In this document: positions 16,794-26,215 of the stretch, in pieces | Layout of the letters: every line of letters begins with the position of its first letter | How positions within the stretch are numbered: the first letter of the stretch is position 1 | DNA from: an uncultured Muribaculum sp. | GTDB taxonomy: Bacteria; Bacteroidota; Bacteroidia; Bacteroidales; Muribaculaceae | Assembly (NCBI GenBank): GCA_910578785.1 | Contig: CAJTSJ010000002.1 | Location: 1 to 64,000 of the forward strand | DNA: 64,000 bases | Direction of reading: 5' to 3' | Made by a program: the position numbers and the translations under genes | The notes under the pieces: generated by a model | What the model saw: only the letters and a program-made list of their open reading frames with translations | Database searches by the model: none | Told to the model about the DNA's origin: nothing

Positions 16794-17480
16794 ATGGCTG
16801 AAAAAGATTTAAAAAAGGAGCCTGCAACCGCCCTTGAGGAGGTGAACCAGGACAACCAGGAGCTTAAAGAAAAAGTGACCGCCGGTCAGAAGTACATCAT
16901 GTGGGGCATGATTGCCCTTTCGGCAATAGCAATTGTGGTGTTCATCTACATCTTTGCGATACGCAACCCGGGCATAAAGTCTGCCAACGAAGCCGTTTCG
17001 CAAGCCGACATAACCCTTGCACAAGGCAATGACTCGCTCGCTTTGACTCAGTACCAGCAGGTGGCAAACCAATACGGTTATGACGGAGGCAACCGTGCCG
17101 CACTCATGGCCGCCACACTCCTTTACAAGGACGGCAAATACGAGGAAGCCATTAAGGAACTTAAAAACTTCTCACCCTCCGAGGCTATCGTAGGTGCCGC
17201 CGCATATTCACTTGAAGGCGACTGCAATGTCAACCTCCAGAAGTATGCCGAAGCACTCAGTTGCTACGACAAGGCCATTGCCCAAAGCGGTGACAACGCC
17301 CTCTACACTCCGCTCTTCATGATGAAGAAGGCCACAGTGCTCCGCGAACAGAAGGACTACGCCGCAGAGCTCAAGGTGCTTAAGCAGATTCAGTCCGACT
17401 ATCCTCAGTACGGATCAGCTTATGGCATCAGCATTGAGAAGTACATCGCCCGTGCTGAAGCTCAGGCCAACCAGAAGTAA
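16794..17480 (+). CDS. Single-pass membrane tetratricopeptide-repeat protein
   Basis: 228 residues from MAEKDLKK; an upstream in-frame start at 16737 lies at the predicted transcription start and is discounted. A charged cytoplasmic N-terminus (~1-33) precedes one transmembrane helix (~35-57, YIMWGMIALSAIAIVVFIYI). The helical remainder (~70-225) contains TPR-type units such as GKYEEAIKEL, QKYAEALSCYDKAIAQ and LAQGNDSLALTQYQQVA. The topology is like YfgM-type periplasmic TPR proteins, which act as chaperone partners of the translocon. That role here is only a suggestion. Confidence 0.82.
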   Translation: MAEKDLKKEPATALEEVNQDNQELKEKVTAGQKYIMWGMIALSAIAIVVFIYIFAIRNPGIKSANEAVSQADITLAQGNDSLALTQYQQVANQYGYDGGNRAALMAATLLYKDGKYEEAIKELKNFSPSEAIVGAAAYSLEGDCNVNLQKYAEALSCYDKAIAQSGDNALYTPLFMMKKATVLREQKDYAAELKVLKQIQSDYPQYGSAYGISIEKYIARAEAQANQK

Positions 17481-17501
17481 GGTTAAAGCATCATAAAGTT
17501 T

Positions 17502-17540
17502 AAGCTCCGAAGCCCTCTTTACTGGGCTTCGGAGCTTTTC
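17502..17540 (+). terminator. Strong intrinsic terminator
   Basis: A 14-bp perfect stem, AAGCTCCGAAGCCC (17502-17515) with GGGCTTCGGAGCTT (17524-17537), is followed by T residues, 22 bp after the TPR gene. Confidence 0.88.
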
Positions 17541-17601
17541 TGTTTATATAGTCAACCATTTTTCATATATTAGGTACGCAGAGGCCGATTTTATTTAAAA
17601 T

Positions 17602-17632
17602 TTTGTTAATTTAAAAAATCTTATTAAATTTG
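17602..17632 (+). promoter_or_regulatory. Promoter of the outer-membrane protein gene
   Basis: TTTG at 17602-17605, a 19-bp spacer and TAAATTTG at 17625-17632, the same geometry as the promoter of the preceding gene. Confidence 0.75.
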
Positions 17633-17667
17633 CGGCATATTTATCAAATCAACTAAATATTTATCTT

Positions 17668-18189
17668 ATGAAAAAGTTTTTGTTATTTGCACTTGTAATG
17701 GTATCTGCCATCGCAGCTAAAGCTCAGGTTTATGTAGGCGGAGAACTCGGATTCTGGCATAACAACGACGAACCCAAGACCACACAATTCACTATCATGC
17801 CTGAAATCGGCTACAACTTCAACGAAAAGTGGGCCGCCGGCGTTGAAATCGGATTTCAATACAACAAGGTAGGCGACACCAAGCTTAACTCTTTCGCCAT
17901 CAACCCCTATGCACGCTACACTTACTTCAAGAGCGGCATCGTTAGCCTCTTCGTTGACGGTGGTGTTGATTTCGCCGCATTCCATAACGATGAGACTTAT
18001 ACCGCTTTTGGCATCGGCTTCAAGCCCGGTATCGCCCTCAACGTTACTGAAAACGTAGGATTCATTGCTCACTTCGGATTCCTCGGCTATCAGGATGCTG
18101 ACGACGAAATCTCTAATGTTGTAACCAAAGGCTTCGGCTTCGACTTCTCAAGCAAGAACCTCTCATTCGGTTTCCACTACAAATTCTAA
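17668..18189 (+). CDS. Small outer-membrane beta-barrel protein
   Basis: 173 residues with signal peptide MKKFLLFALVMVSAIAAKAQ. The mature chain is a run of amphipathic strands ending in NLSFGFHYKF, with a terminal Phe as expected for barrel assembly. It fits the eight-stranded porin_OMP/OmpX-like group. Use of frequent codons and a dedicated promoter and terminator suggest high expression. No specific function can be given. Confidence 0.85.
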   Translation: MKKFLLFALVMVSAIAAKAQVYVGGELGFWHNNDEPKTTQFTIMPEIGYNFNEKWAAGVEIGFQYNKVGDTKLNSFAINPYARYTYFKSGIVSLFVDGGVDFAAFHNDETYTAFGIGFKPGIALNVTENVGFIAHFGFLGYQDADDEISNVVTKGFGFDFSSKNLSFGFHYKF

Positions 18190-18214
18190 TCACGAAGCCG
18201 TCATTTAAACGACA

Positions 18215-18256
18215 AAATAGTCCGGTACCTCTTTTTCAGGCACCGGACTATTTCTT
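18215..18256 (+). terminator. Strong intrinsic terminator
   Basis: AAATAGTCCGGTACCT pairs with AGGCACCGGACTATTT (one mismatch) around a 7-nt loop, followed by TTTC. It lies between the barrel gene and the convergent gene ending at 18311, so it may serve both. Confidence 0.85.
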
Positions 18257-18310
18257 TACACCCGCTGAAGCACGGCCCGACACACTCAGAGCCGGCATCA
18301 GACATATATG

Positions 18311-19588
18311 TCAACCACACTTAAACGTCACATTCACTTTCTTGATTTTAGCTCCGTCGACCGACGCTATCTCAAAACAGATATTGTTCCACATATATTT
18401 TTCGCCCCTCTCAGGAACATATTTAAGCTCTTCAAGCAAAAATCCGCCCAATGTCGAGTAGGAGGCCGGACGATAAAGGCTCTCCAGGTCGAAATAATGC
18501 AGAAAGTCGTAAAATGACATTTGTGCATCCACATCCCATTCTCCGTCATTGTCAGTGGGAACAATGACCGGAAGTTCAGACTGACCGGGAATCTCGCCGA
18601 CAAGCCCGTCAAGGATATCGCTCGGGGTGACCACTCCCGACAGGTCGCCGAACTCGTCACATACCAGGGCAAAATGAACCCCCTTTGATTTCAGACTGTC
18701 GAGAGCGTCGTAGACGCTCATGGATTCAGGGAAGTAAACAGGCTTGCTAACCACGTCCGACAGCCTGAAGCCCGGACGGCCGATGGTCAGAATCAACTGC
18801 TTGAGCGACACCACACCGCACACCTCGCGCTTCGAGTCACAGCAATAAACCGGATAGGAATTGTGCAGCTGTTCCGACAGGCGGCCCTTTATCTGCTCCA
18901 CATCCATGTCAAGGCTCAGAGCGGTGATGTCCACTTTCGGAGTCATGATTGACGACACCCGAAGGTCGCCGAGCACAAGCGCCCGCTCCATGATGTCCTG
19001 TTCGACCTTCTTGACCTCTCCGGCGTCCGTGCCGTCCTGGATGAGCGACTTTATCTCCTCCTCAGTCACGCCGTTGTCACGGTCTTTAATACCAAGCAAG
19101 CCTACCATCAGCATAGTCGATTTCGACAGAAACCACACCGCAGGCATGGCTATAAGCGACAGTATATACATCGGACGGGAGACAATCTTCGACATACCGT
19201 TGGCCATGGAAAGACCTATGCGTTTCGGCACCAGTTCGCCGACCACTATTGACAGATAAGTGACTATGACCACTATGGCCGTCTGACCCACCGCATGTGC
19301 GGTCTTAGGCGAAAGTCCAAGCTCCTCCAGCATGCCACCTACGTCGTCGGCAAGCGCCGCGCCAGAATACAGACCGGTCAGAATCCCGATGAGGGTTATG
19401 CCTATCTGTATCGTTGAAAGGAAGCGGTCAGGGTCTTCCGCAAGCTTCAGCGCCGTCTTGGCCGACCTGCTCCCCTGACGAGCATCAGAGGTCAGGCGCG
19501 ACTTGCGGGCCGATATCAGAGCTATCTCCGACATGGAGAAGACCCCGTTAAGCAGTATCAGAAATATGATTATGAGAATATCATTCAT
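18311..19588 (-). CDS. CNNM/CorC-HlyC family transporter-like membrane protein
   Basis: 425 residues. A DUF21/CNNM membrane domain (~1-185, opening MNDILIIIFLILLNGVFSMS) is followed by two CBS domains (~205-325, e.g. IMTPKVDITALSLDMDVEQI and DALDSLKSKGVHFALVCDEF) and a C-terminal CorC_HlyC domain (~340-425). The family is often called hemolysin-like but is linked to Mg/Co export or ion homeostasis. The GldE gliding protein shares this architecture, but none of the usual gld neighbours is present. It stands alone between the barrel gene and the P-type ATPase. Confidence 0.88.
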   Translation of the reverse strand: MNDILIIIFLILLNGVFSMSEIALISARKSRLTSDARQGSRSAKTALKLAEDPDRFLSTIQIGITLIGILTGLYSGAALADDVGGMLEELGLSPKTAHAVGQTAIVVIVTYLSIVVGELVPKRIGLSMANGMSKIVSRPMYILSLIAMPAVWFLSKSTMLMVGLLGIKDRDNGVTEEEIKSLIQDGTDAGEVKKVEQDIMERALVLGDLRVSSIMTPKVDITALSLDMDVEQIKGRLSEQLHNSYPVYCCDSKREVCGVVSLKQLILTIGRPGFRLSDVVSKPVYFPESMSVYDALDSLKSKGVHFALVCDEFGDLSGVVTPSDILDGLVGEIPGQSELPVIVPTDNDGEWDVDAQMSFYDFLHYFDLESLYRPASYSTLGGFLLEELKYVPERGEKYMWNNICFEIASVDGAKIKKVNVTFKCG

Positions 19589-19689
19589 AAGCTGCAGATA
19601 GTTGAAACATCATTTATACAGACTCGACTTTAAAACAATCCGTATATTGTCTGCAACAATTTCCCTACGGCATTTGTTTGCCAGGGCCG

Positions 19690-22350
19690 TCAACGGCGTC
19701 CGCCTGCCAACCGCGCAAGCTCGCCGATCCAAAGCACCATGGATGTAGCTCCGATTATGACCGCCCAGTCAGTAAGCTTCAAAGGAACGACGCTGAAGAA
19801 TGCCCCGCCGAATGTCACTATCAGCACCTGTCCGGCCACAATAATCAACGATGTCAGACCAAAACCCGAGCAACCCTTGAGATGCAGCGCCGAACGTCCG
19901 GTGGCGAAAGCCCGGGCATTGAACATGTTCCAGAACTGCAAAAACACGAATATCGTGAAAAACAGTGACATCTCATAACCTGTCAGGCCACGGTCGACAC
20001 CCATGGGAACTCGCCCAAGCTGTGCGAGGCTTGTGATGTCGGTGTGCTCGAAGTAATACAAAAGTCCGAGCAACAGAACAAAAAACACAAGACCCGTGCC
20101 TATTATGCCGCGCCACATGGAACCGTTGATAATGAACTCCGTCCTCGACCGGGGCTTATCGCGCATCACCGACTCCGAAGGAGGAAGCGACGCAAGCGCC
20201 ATGGCCGCGAAAGTATCCATTATAAGGTTCACCCACAGCATCTGCGTGACAGTCAGCGGCGACTGTACGCCCATGAATGCGCCGAAAAGCACAATCAGGC
20301 ACGCCACCACGTTAACCGTCATCTGGAAGAGGATAAAACGCTGTATATTGCGGTACAGCGACCTTCCCCACATCACAGCGCGCCCTATCGACGTGAACGA
20401 ATTGTCTATGATAGTTATGTCGCTCGCCTCTTTTGCCACCGAGGTGCCGTCGCCCATCGACAGACCGACGTGCGCCGCCTTCAGCGCCGGAGCGTCGTTG
20501 GTGCCGTCGCCGGTCACAGCCACCACCTCATTGTTGCGCTGGAGCGTCTCGACAAGGCGCTTTTTGTCCATCGGACGGGCACGCGCTATCACCTTGAAGT
20601 CGACCACCCGCTTCTGAAGCTCGTCATCCGGAATCACGGCGAACTCCTCACCTGTTATTATATTTTTCCGACCATCTTTGATGTCGTCCCAAAGCCCTAT
20701 CTGACGGGCTATTTCAGTGGCTGTTCCGGGGGTGTCGCCGGTGACGATTTTGATTTTTATTCCGGCGTCAAGCACCTCCTTAACGGCCCCGGGCACAGTT
20801 GCCCTGACTGGGTCGGAGATGGCCACAACGCCTGCAAACGTCAGACGGTCGGCCACTACCCTACCGTCCTCAATAGTCCGGTCTCCGGGCTTAAGCACCT
20901 GGTATGCAAAACCGAGAGTTCTCATAGCCTGTGCCTGATATCCGGCCAGCAAGGCGTCTATGCCCTCTTTTGTGACTCCGACGGGATAGTCGGAGCAAAG
21001 GCCGAAGACAATCTCTGGAGCACCCTTGACATAAAGGATTTCACGGCCGTCAGCCGAGCGTACCACCGTAGCCATATACTTGCGCTCGGTAGTGAACGGA
21101 AGCTCGCCCGAAACGGCTGCTTCCCCACGAAGTTTCTGGTAGTCATAGCCTTCCGAATCGAGCCAAAGCAACAGTGCGCCTTCGGTCGGATTGCCGAGCA
21201 CCTTAGGTTTGTCGCCCGAACGGTCAAGCTCGGCCGTCGAATTCACGGCAATTCCCTGATATATAAAGCCGCGTTCACTTTCCGGAGCATAAAAGTTCGT
21301 GGAATAGACGCGCATCTGGTTTTCAGTCAGCGTACCCGTCTTGTCGGTACATATCACAGTCGTTGCACCCATGGTCTCGCATGCATGCATCTTACGCACC
21401 AGATTGTTAGATTTGAGCATCCTGCGCATCGAATACGCAAGACTGAGCGTCACCGCCATCGGAAGCCCCTCCGGCACCGCAACAACCACCAGCGTGACAG
21501 CAATCATCAGCGACTGGAGCATATAGGACACAAACGGCAACCACTCAAAACTGTTCTCCGACAGGTACATTATCACCCTGCCCACGATTATGGCGGCGGC
21601 GAGGCAATAGCTTATCCTGGATATCAACCGTCCGAGTCCGTCGAGTTGCTCGTTAAGCGGAGTCTTAACGCTGTTGTCAATCTGAGCCGCAGTAAACACC
21701 TTTCCGTTCTCAGTGGCATCGCCCACGGCCTTGACCTGCATCATTCCGTGACCCTCAAGCACCTTGGTGCCGCGGAGCACATAGTTTGACGGGAATGTGG
21801 CGTCTGGGTCAAAATGGTCATTATCGGTGGTCTTCCCACACGACGGTTCGCCCGTCAGTGTCGACTCGTCGACACTCAGAGAAGTGGCTTCCACCAGTTC
21901 GCCGTCAGCCGGTATGTCATTGCCTGTGTTAAGAACCACTATGTCGCCGACCACAATATCCTTTTTCGGCACTTCAGTGACGTTTCCGCCGCGAATCACA
22001 TGCACCGGCTCATCGTCGTCAACCTGATTCAGAAGTTCAAACTCCTTGTCGGCCTTATGCTCGAAGTAGAAGGCCAGGCCCGTGGCAAGCAATATGGCGA
22101 CAAATATGCCCACCGGCTCGAAAAACACAGATCCGTCATGGCCAAGCCCGAAATATTCATAACACGATATGCCGAGCGACAAAGCTCCGGCTATGAGCAG
22201 GATAATTATCAACGGGTCGCCGAGTTTCTGCAGAAATTTTTTCCACATCGGATCACCCTGTGCCGGAGTCAAAACGTTTACACCGTTCTTACGGCGGCTT
22301 TCAGCCACCTCACTTTCCGACAATCCGCTATATGTACATTGTTGTGCCAT
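19690..22350 (-). CDS. P-type calcium-transporting ATPase, PMCA-like
   Basis: 886 residues from the ATG at 22350 (MAQQCTYSG); the frame is open to 22374. Pumps a divalent cation, probably Ca2+, out of the cytoplasm. Visible parts: the N-terminal cation-ATPase domain (SGLSESEVAESRRKNGVNVL), actuator loop (SVDESTLTGEPS), M4 motif VAVPEGLPMAV, phosphorylation site ICTDKTGTLTENQM, hinge VTGDGTNDAPALKAAHVGLS, and C-terminal transmembrane helices. The PEGLP sequence fits the Ca2+ P2B group. The start at 22350 is preferred because a near-consensus -7 element (TAAACTTG) lies just upstream on the minus strand. Confidence 0.92.
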   Translation of the reverse strand: MAQQCTYSGLSESEVAESRRKNGVNVLTPAQGDPMWKKFLQKLGDPLIIILLIAGALSLGISCYEYFGLGHDGSVFFEPVGIFVAILLATGLAFYFEHKADKEFELLNQVDDDEPVHVIRGGNVTEVPKKDIVVGDIVVLNTGNDIPADGELVEATSLSVDESTLTGEPSCGKTTDNDHFDPDATFPSNYVLRGTKVLEGHGMMQVKAVGDATENGKVFTAAQIDNSVKTPLNEQLDGLGRLISRISYCLAAAIIVGRVIMYLSENSFEWLPFVSYMLQSLMIAVTLVVVAVPEGLPMAVTLSLAYSMRRMLKSNNLVRKMHACETMGATTVICTDKTGTLTENQMRVYSTNFYAPESERGFIYQGIAVNSTAELDRSGDKPKVLGNPTEGALLLWLDSEGYDYQKLRGEAAVSGELPFTTERKYMATVVRSADGREILYVKGAPEIVFGLCSDYPVGVTKEGIDALLAGYQAQAMRTLGFAYQVLKPGDRTIEDGRVVADRLTFAGVVAISDPVRATVPGAVKEVLDAGIKIKIVTGDTPGTATEIARQIGLWDDIKDGRKNIITGEEFAVIPDDELQKRVVDFKVIARARPMDKKRLVETLQRNNEVVAVTGDGTNDAPALKAAHVGLSMGDGTSVAKEASDITIIDNSFTSIGRAVMWGRSLYRNIQRFILFQMTVNVVACLIVLFGAFMGVQSPLTVTQMLWVNLIMDTFAAMALASLPPSESVMRDKPRSRTEFIINGSMWRGIIGTGLVFFVLLLGLLYYFEHTDITSLAQLGRVPMGVDRGLTGYEMSLFFTIFVFLQFWNMFNARAFATGRSALHLKGCSGFGLTSLIIVAGQVLIVTFGGAFFSVVPLKLTDWAVIIGATSMVLWIGELARLAGGRR

Positions 22351-22439
22351 CAGAAATAAATATGAATTTTGCAAGTTTATCCAATACCCGCCCTCCGGAC
22401 AGGATATACATATATATTAACGTAATTTTTTCACATAAG

Positions 22440-24728
22440 TTATATCTCCGGCGACGATATCCTGGTAAAACTCCTGTAACATGACGGCGCAAGATTAAGT
22501 TTGCCTATAGCTCTCAGCATCTTACGCAACGATGATACAAGTTCCTGACTTTCCTGCAGCAGATTCAGATAGACGAAGTTGACCGTCAGATGTCCCACAT
22601 CGCCGCTGTGCATATACTCGTAGACGTCCCTTGAATGCGCCGTAAGCTCACGCTTGATTGCCTCGCACCGGCGGCGCAGCAAGTCTATAACCTCTGGATT
22701 GTCATCATCGACCGCCGCCGCCGATTCCCGCATCACGTCAAGTATGCCGCCCCGTATATCCAACAACGATTTATAGAACCGTTCCGGCAACGGACGGAAA
22801 TTATTGTCGACATGCTCCTTGCACACTTCGTTGATTCGGCGAAGATTGTAAGTCATCGACATCGACATATTGTTGCTCAGATGAAACCACGTGCTCTTCT
22901 CTATAGCCGTCTCCGGGCTGACCCTTCGCAGGCACAGAGTCAGTCTGCGCCGCTGCCCTTTGAGCACATCTTTCTCCATGACAAGCGACTTCTCCGAGCG
23001 CGACAGAAGCTTTATGTTGTTGTTCATGAAACCGGAAGTCACCTCATCGTAGGCCGAGGCCGCAAAGTTCAGAAACATCTTCTGCTTTTCATTGATATAT
23101 ATACGCAGCAGCGGCCAGACTGCCTGACGGTCTTCCGTCGAAAGTATGGTCTGGAACAGCGCGTCGCTCTCCGACTTCTTCTCCTTGCTCCTGAACCGTA
23201 TATTGCTCCTGATCAGAACCGCCAGCGCCGTTACGCCTCCGGCTATCATCACCGGGATTCCTCCCAGATGCATCAGGCACACCACCATCCCTGCGCCGAT
23301 GAAAGCCACGCCGGCCGTGACAAACCAACCGCCTATAACGGATATGACGCCCGTAATACGGAACACGGCGCTCTCACGCCCCCATGCCCGGTCGGCAAGA
23401 GATGTACCCATGGCCACCATGAAAGTGACAAACGTGGTCGAAAGCGGAAGCTTCATCGACGTGCCCCACGCTATCAGCATTCCGGCAAGCATCAGGTTGA
23501 CCGAACCGCGCACAAGGTCGAAGGCCGCACCGTGTTCCTCGTCGGTCTTTGAAGTGTCCAGTCTTCGGTTTATCCAAAGCTTGACTCCGCGGGGTGTCCT
23601 GTCGCTGATCCATGAGAACACATTAAGCGACATCCTCACCAGCGAGCGCCCCAGACGCGAAGAGCCGAACAGCTCGTCGCCCTGAGCCTGCGAACTTAGC
23701 CCGACGGTGGTCTGAGTGACCTGGCGGGCCTTCTTAGACGTCGCAAGCGATACCACCATCACCACACCGGCTCCGACAAGAAAATAAAAAGGCGTATCGG
23801 CCGGACCGTTAAGGCTATCCATCGTAAACTGGCGGAAAGCACCGTTGCCCGACGCGACATAATCCTGATACGACGCCAGCGACGTCAGCGGAACGCCGAT
23901 AAAGTTCACCAGGTCGTTACCAGCAAAGGCCATGGCCAGCGAGAACGTGCCGAGCAGCACAATCACACGAAACACATTTACCCTGCACAGATACAGAACC
24001 TGCATCAACACCGTAAACACCGCCATAGAAACCGACAGAATCAGCGCCGTATGGCTCCCAATCCAATCCTTTAGTTCAGGAGTCATGATGGTAAGGTCCT
24101 TTATGCCCTTAAGCAGCATAAAGTATATGATGGCCGTACAGGCTACGCCTCCGAACAGACCAACCTTCCACTTAAGCCGGCTCTTGTATTCAAATGTAAA
24201 AATCAACCGGCTCACAAACTGCACAAGCGTGCCGAACACAAACGCTATGGCCACCGAAAGGAATATGCCGAGTATCACCGACAGCGCTTTCTCCGCGTTA
24301 AGAAGGTCGCCTATGCCGAGTGTGCTTTCAGGATCACTGATTTTAAACAGAGCGACCACAAATGTGGCCCCAAGCAGCTCGAACACCAGCGACACGGTGG
24401 TCGATGTAGGCATCCCGAGCGAGTTGAATATGTCGAGGAGTATGATGTCCGTCACCATCACCGCCATAAAGATAGCTATAACGTCGTAGAACGACATATT
24501 TTCAGGCCGGAATATGCCGTGCCTCGCCACGTCCATCATGCCGTTGCTCATGGCCGCTCCGATAAAAACGCCCGCCGCGGCCACTGCGATAACGGTCTTG
24601 AACGATGCAGCCTTCGACCCGACAGCCGATGTCAGGAAGTTGACCGCATCGTTGCTCACACCAACCGACAGGTCAAACACTGCCAGAAGAAACAGGAATA
24701 CTACTATCCCCAGAAACAAAATGTCCAT
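22440..24728 (-). CDS. Inorganic phosphate transporter, PiT family, with PhoU-like C-terminal domain
   Basis: 762 residues. The PiT fold spans ~1-510, with the duplicated signature seen as VGVSNDAVNFLTSAVGSKAA near the N-terminus and the later GTSMKLPLSTTFVTFMVAMG. PiT proteins import phosphate, usually as a metal phosphate with H+ or Na+. The last ~230 residues are soluble and helical, like PhoU-type regulators that are usually a separate gene (DUF47) beside PiT. This fusion is typical of Bacteroidetes. A hairpin precedes the start codon. The neighbouring two-component genes could respond to phosphate, but nothing in the sequence proves it. Confidence 0.9.
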   Translation of the reverse strand: MDILFLGIVVFLFLLAVFDLSVGVSNDAVNFLTSAVGSKAASFKTVIAVAAAGVFIGAAMSNGMMDVARHGIFRPENMSFYDVIAIFMAVMVTDIILLDIFNSLGMPTSTTVSLVFELLGATFVVALFKISDPESTLGIGDLLNAEKALSVILGIFLSVAIAFVFGTLVQFVSRLIFTFEYKSRLKWKVGLFGGVACTAIIYFMLLKGIKDLTIMTPELKDWIGSHTALILSVSMAVFTVLMQVLYLCRVNVFRVIVLLGTFSLAMAFAGNDLVNFIGVPLTSLASYQDYVASGNGAFRQFTMDSLNGPADTPFYFLVGAGVVMVVSLATSKKARQVTQTTVGLSSQAQGDELFGSSRLGRSLVRMSLNVFSWISDRTPRGVKLWINRRLDTSKTDEEHGAAFDLVRGSVNLMLAGMLIAWGTSMKLPLSTTFVTFMVAMGTSLADRAWGRESAVFRITGVISVIGGWFVTAGVAFIGAGMVVCLMHLGGIPVMIAGGVTALAVLIRSNIRFRSKEKKSESDALFQTILSTEDRQAVWPLLRIYINEKQKMFLNFAASAYDEVTSGFMNNNIKLLSRSEKSLVMEKDVLKGQRRRLTLCLRRVSPETAIEKSTWFHLSNNMSMSMTYNLRRINEVCKEHVDNNFRPLPERFYKSLLDIRGGILDVMRESAAAVDDDNPEVIDLLRRRCEAIKRELTAHSRDVYEYMHSGDVGHLTVNFVYLNLLQESQELVSSLRKMLRAIGKLNLAPSCYRSFTRISSPEI

Positions 24729-24730
24729 AT

Positions 24731-24767
24731 CTGCTGAATTACTGTTTTACCGTACAAAGTTCAGCAG
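24731..24767 (-). promoter_or_regulatory. Hairpin covering the ribosome-binding region of the PiT gene
   Basis: CTGCTGAA at 24731-24738 pairs with TTCAGCAG at 24760-24767, an 8-bp perfect stem ending two bases before the ATG at 24728. In the mRNA it could hide the ribosome site. Confidence 0.45.
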
Positions 24768-24778
24768 ATAATATTTCC

Positions 24779-24786
24779 CAAATATA
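24779..24786 (-). promoter_or_regulatory. -7 element before the PiT gene
   Basis: Minus-strand TATATTTG matches TAnnTTTG, about 50 bp upstream of the start. It implies transcription separate from the histidine kinase ending at 24815. Confidence 0.45.
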
Positions 24787-24814
24787 AAGTTTATGCTGCC
24801 TTTTTATTAACAAT

Positions 24815-26215
24815 CTAACCGGTCCCGGCATCAAGGTTAAACACGAACGTCAGTCCGTTGGCATTCAGGGCTTTTATTGTGCCGCCATGTATGGCGACAG
24901 CGTTGCGCACTATCGAAAGCCCGAGTCCGGTGCCCCCTGAAGCGCGCGAACGGCCTTTGTCTATCCGGTAAAACCGTTCAAATATATGCGTCAGATGCTC
25001 CGGTGCCACACCGCATCCGTTGTCGCTCACTATGAAGTTACCTTCAGCGTCGGAAGATATCCTCATCTCAGAAGCTCCGCTATAAGCTATAGCGTTGTCT
25101 ATCAGATTTCTGAATATAGATTCGAGCAAAGCCCGATTCCCGCGTATGGTCAACTGCGGAACGTCGACCGCTATACGCATATCTGTCCTTAGACTCTCCT
25201 CTGCAACGACATCGCCTATAAGCTCGCTTAAGTTCAGGTCCGACTTCTCAATCATTCCGGCTCCCTCATCCATTCTCGTTATTGCCGACACATCCTTCAG
25301 AAGAGCGTTCAGGCGACGCGCATTGACGCCTATGCGCTCCAAAAACTCCCGCTTTTTCGTCTCGTCGAGTTCCGGATGGTCGTCAAGAAGTTCAAGGCAC
25401 ACCAGAATCGATGCCACCGGTGTTTTGAGTTCGTGATTTATATTGTTTGTGAGCTGACGTTTGAGCCTGACCTTGTCCCTCTCAAGCCTCAAGGCTTCCC
25501 GATGTTGTTCGTCACGCTGTATGTACAGCTTCACTATATGGCTCGCTATGCTGCCCAGTTCGTCATGCGGAAAGGCATCCTCATCATAAATCCTATCTCC
25601 GCGTTCAGCCTTTTCCGCAAACCGGTTCAGGCGCTTTATGCTCAACGAGACCTTGCGCGTGACTACGAATCCGAAAAAACTGATGACAAGCGCCATGCAC
25701 CCCATTATCCACAGCATCGTGCCGTCGGCCTTCAGAAACTCCTCAAGCGTATGGGTGTAAGGGGCGGCCGAGCGAACCACCATGCCGTCATCGCCGAGAG
25801 TAGCTGAGTAAAAATAGCTCACGTCGTCGCTTTCCGAATGCCGCGACACGGAATGCCCATGGCCTTTTAAACGGGCCTCGCTGATTTCCGGCCGGGAATT
25901 ATGGTTGGTATCCGGGAAGGGGGTCTTGTCGTTGCTGTCATACACTACGATGCCCGATCTGTCGACAAGCGTCACGCGCAAACCCTCGACAGCCGAGCCT
26001 ATGCGTCCGACAGACCGTCCGATGTCCTCGCCCTGCTTAATATCGTCGATTATACGCGAATTGTAAATCTGAAGCTGCGAATCAAGAAGCATGGCCTTGA
26101 ATTCACGCTCGCGATGATATTGAAACAGCATAAACGTGCCGACCATCGTCCAGCACAACGCGAGCATTACCGACAGCACTCGGGACTGAAACGTAAGCCT
26201 AATTCTGCCAGCCAT
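24815..26215 (-). CDS. Sensor histidine kinase
   Basis: 466 residues. There are two transmembrane helices (~10-30 and ~168-190) around a periplasmic sensor domain of ~135 residues, then a HAMP-like linker. The dimerisation domain carries the phospho-accepting His in NNINHELKTPVASIL. The HATPase domain has the N box NLIDNAIAYSG, G1 SDNGCGV, F box HIFERFYRID and G2 GGTGLGLSIV. It overlaps the response regulator gene by 17 bp and forms a two-component system with it. The signal is unknown. Confidence 0.93.
   Translation of the reverse strand: MAGRIRLTFQSRVLSVMLALCWTMVGTFMLFQYHREREFKAMLLDSQLQIYNSRIIDDIKQGEDIGRSVGRIGSAVEGLRVTLVDRSGIVVYDSNDKTPFPDTNHNSRPEISEARLKGHGHSVSRHSESDDVSYFYSATLGDDGMVVRSAAPYTHTLEEFLKADGTMLWIMGCMALVISFFGFVVTRKVSLSIKRLNRFAEKAERGDRIYDEDAFPHDELGSIASHIVKLYIQRDEQHREALRLERDKVRLKRQLTNNINHELKTPVASILVCLELLDDHPELDETKKREFLERIGVNARRLNALLKDVSAITRMDEGAGMIEKSDLNLSELIGDVVAEESLRTDMRIAVDVPQLTIRGNRALLESIFRNLIDNAIAYSGASEMRISSDAEGNFIVSDNGCGVAPEHLTHIFERFYRIDKGRSRASGGTGLGLSIVRNAVAIHGGTIKALNANGLTFVFNLDAGTG

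Noticed and set aside
20044..21789. 581-codon plus-strand frame over the P-type ATPase
   Set aside because: Composition is rich in His and Arg without motifs, and the opposite strand encodes a complete ATPase with its catalytic motifs.
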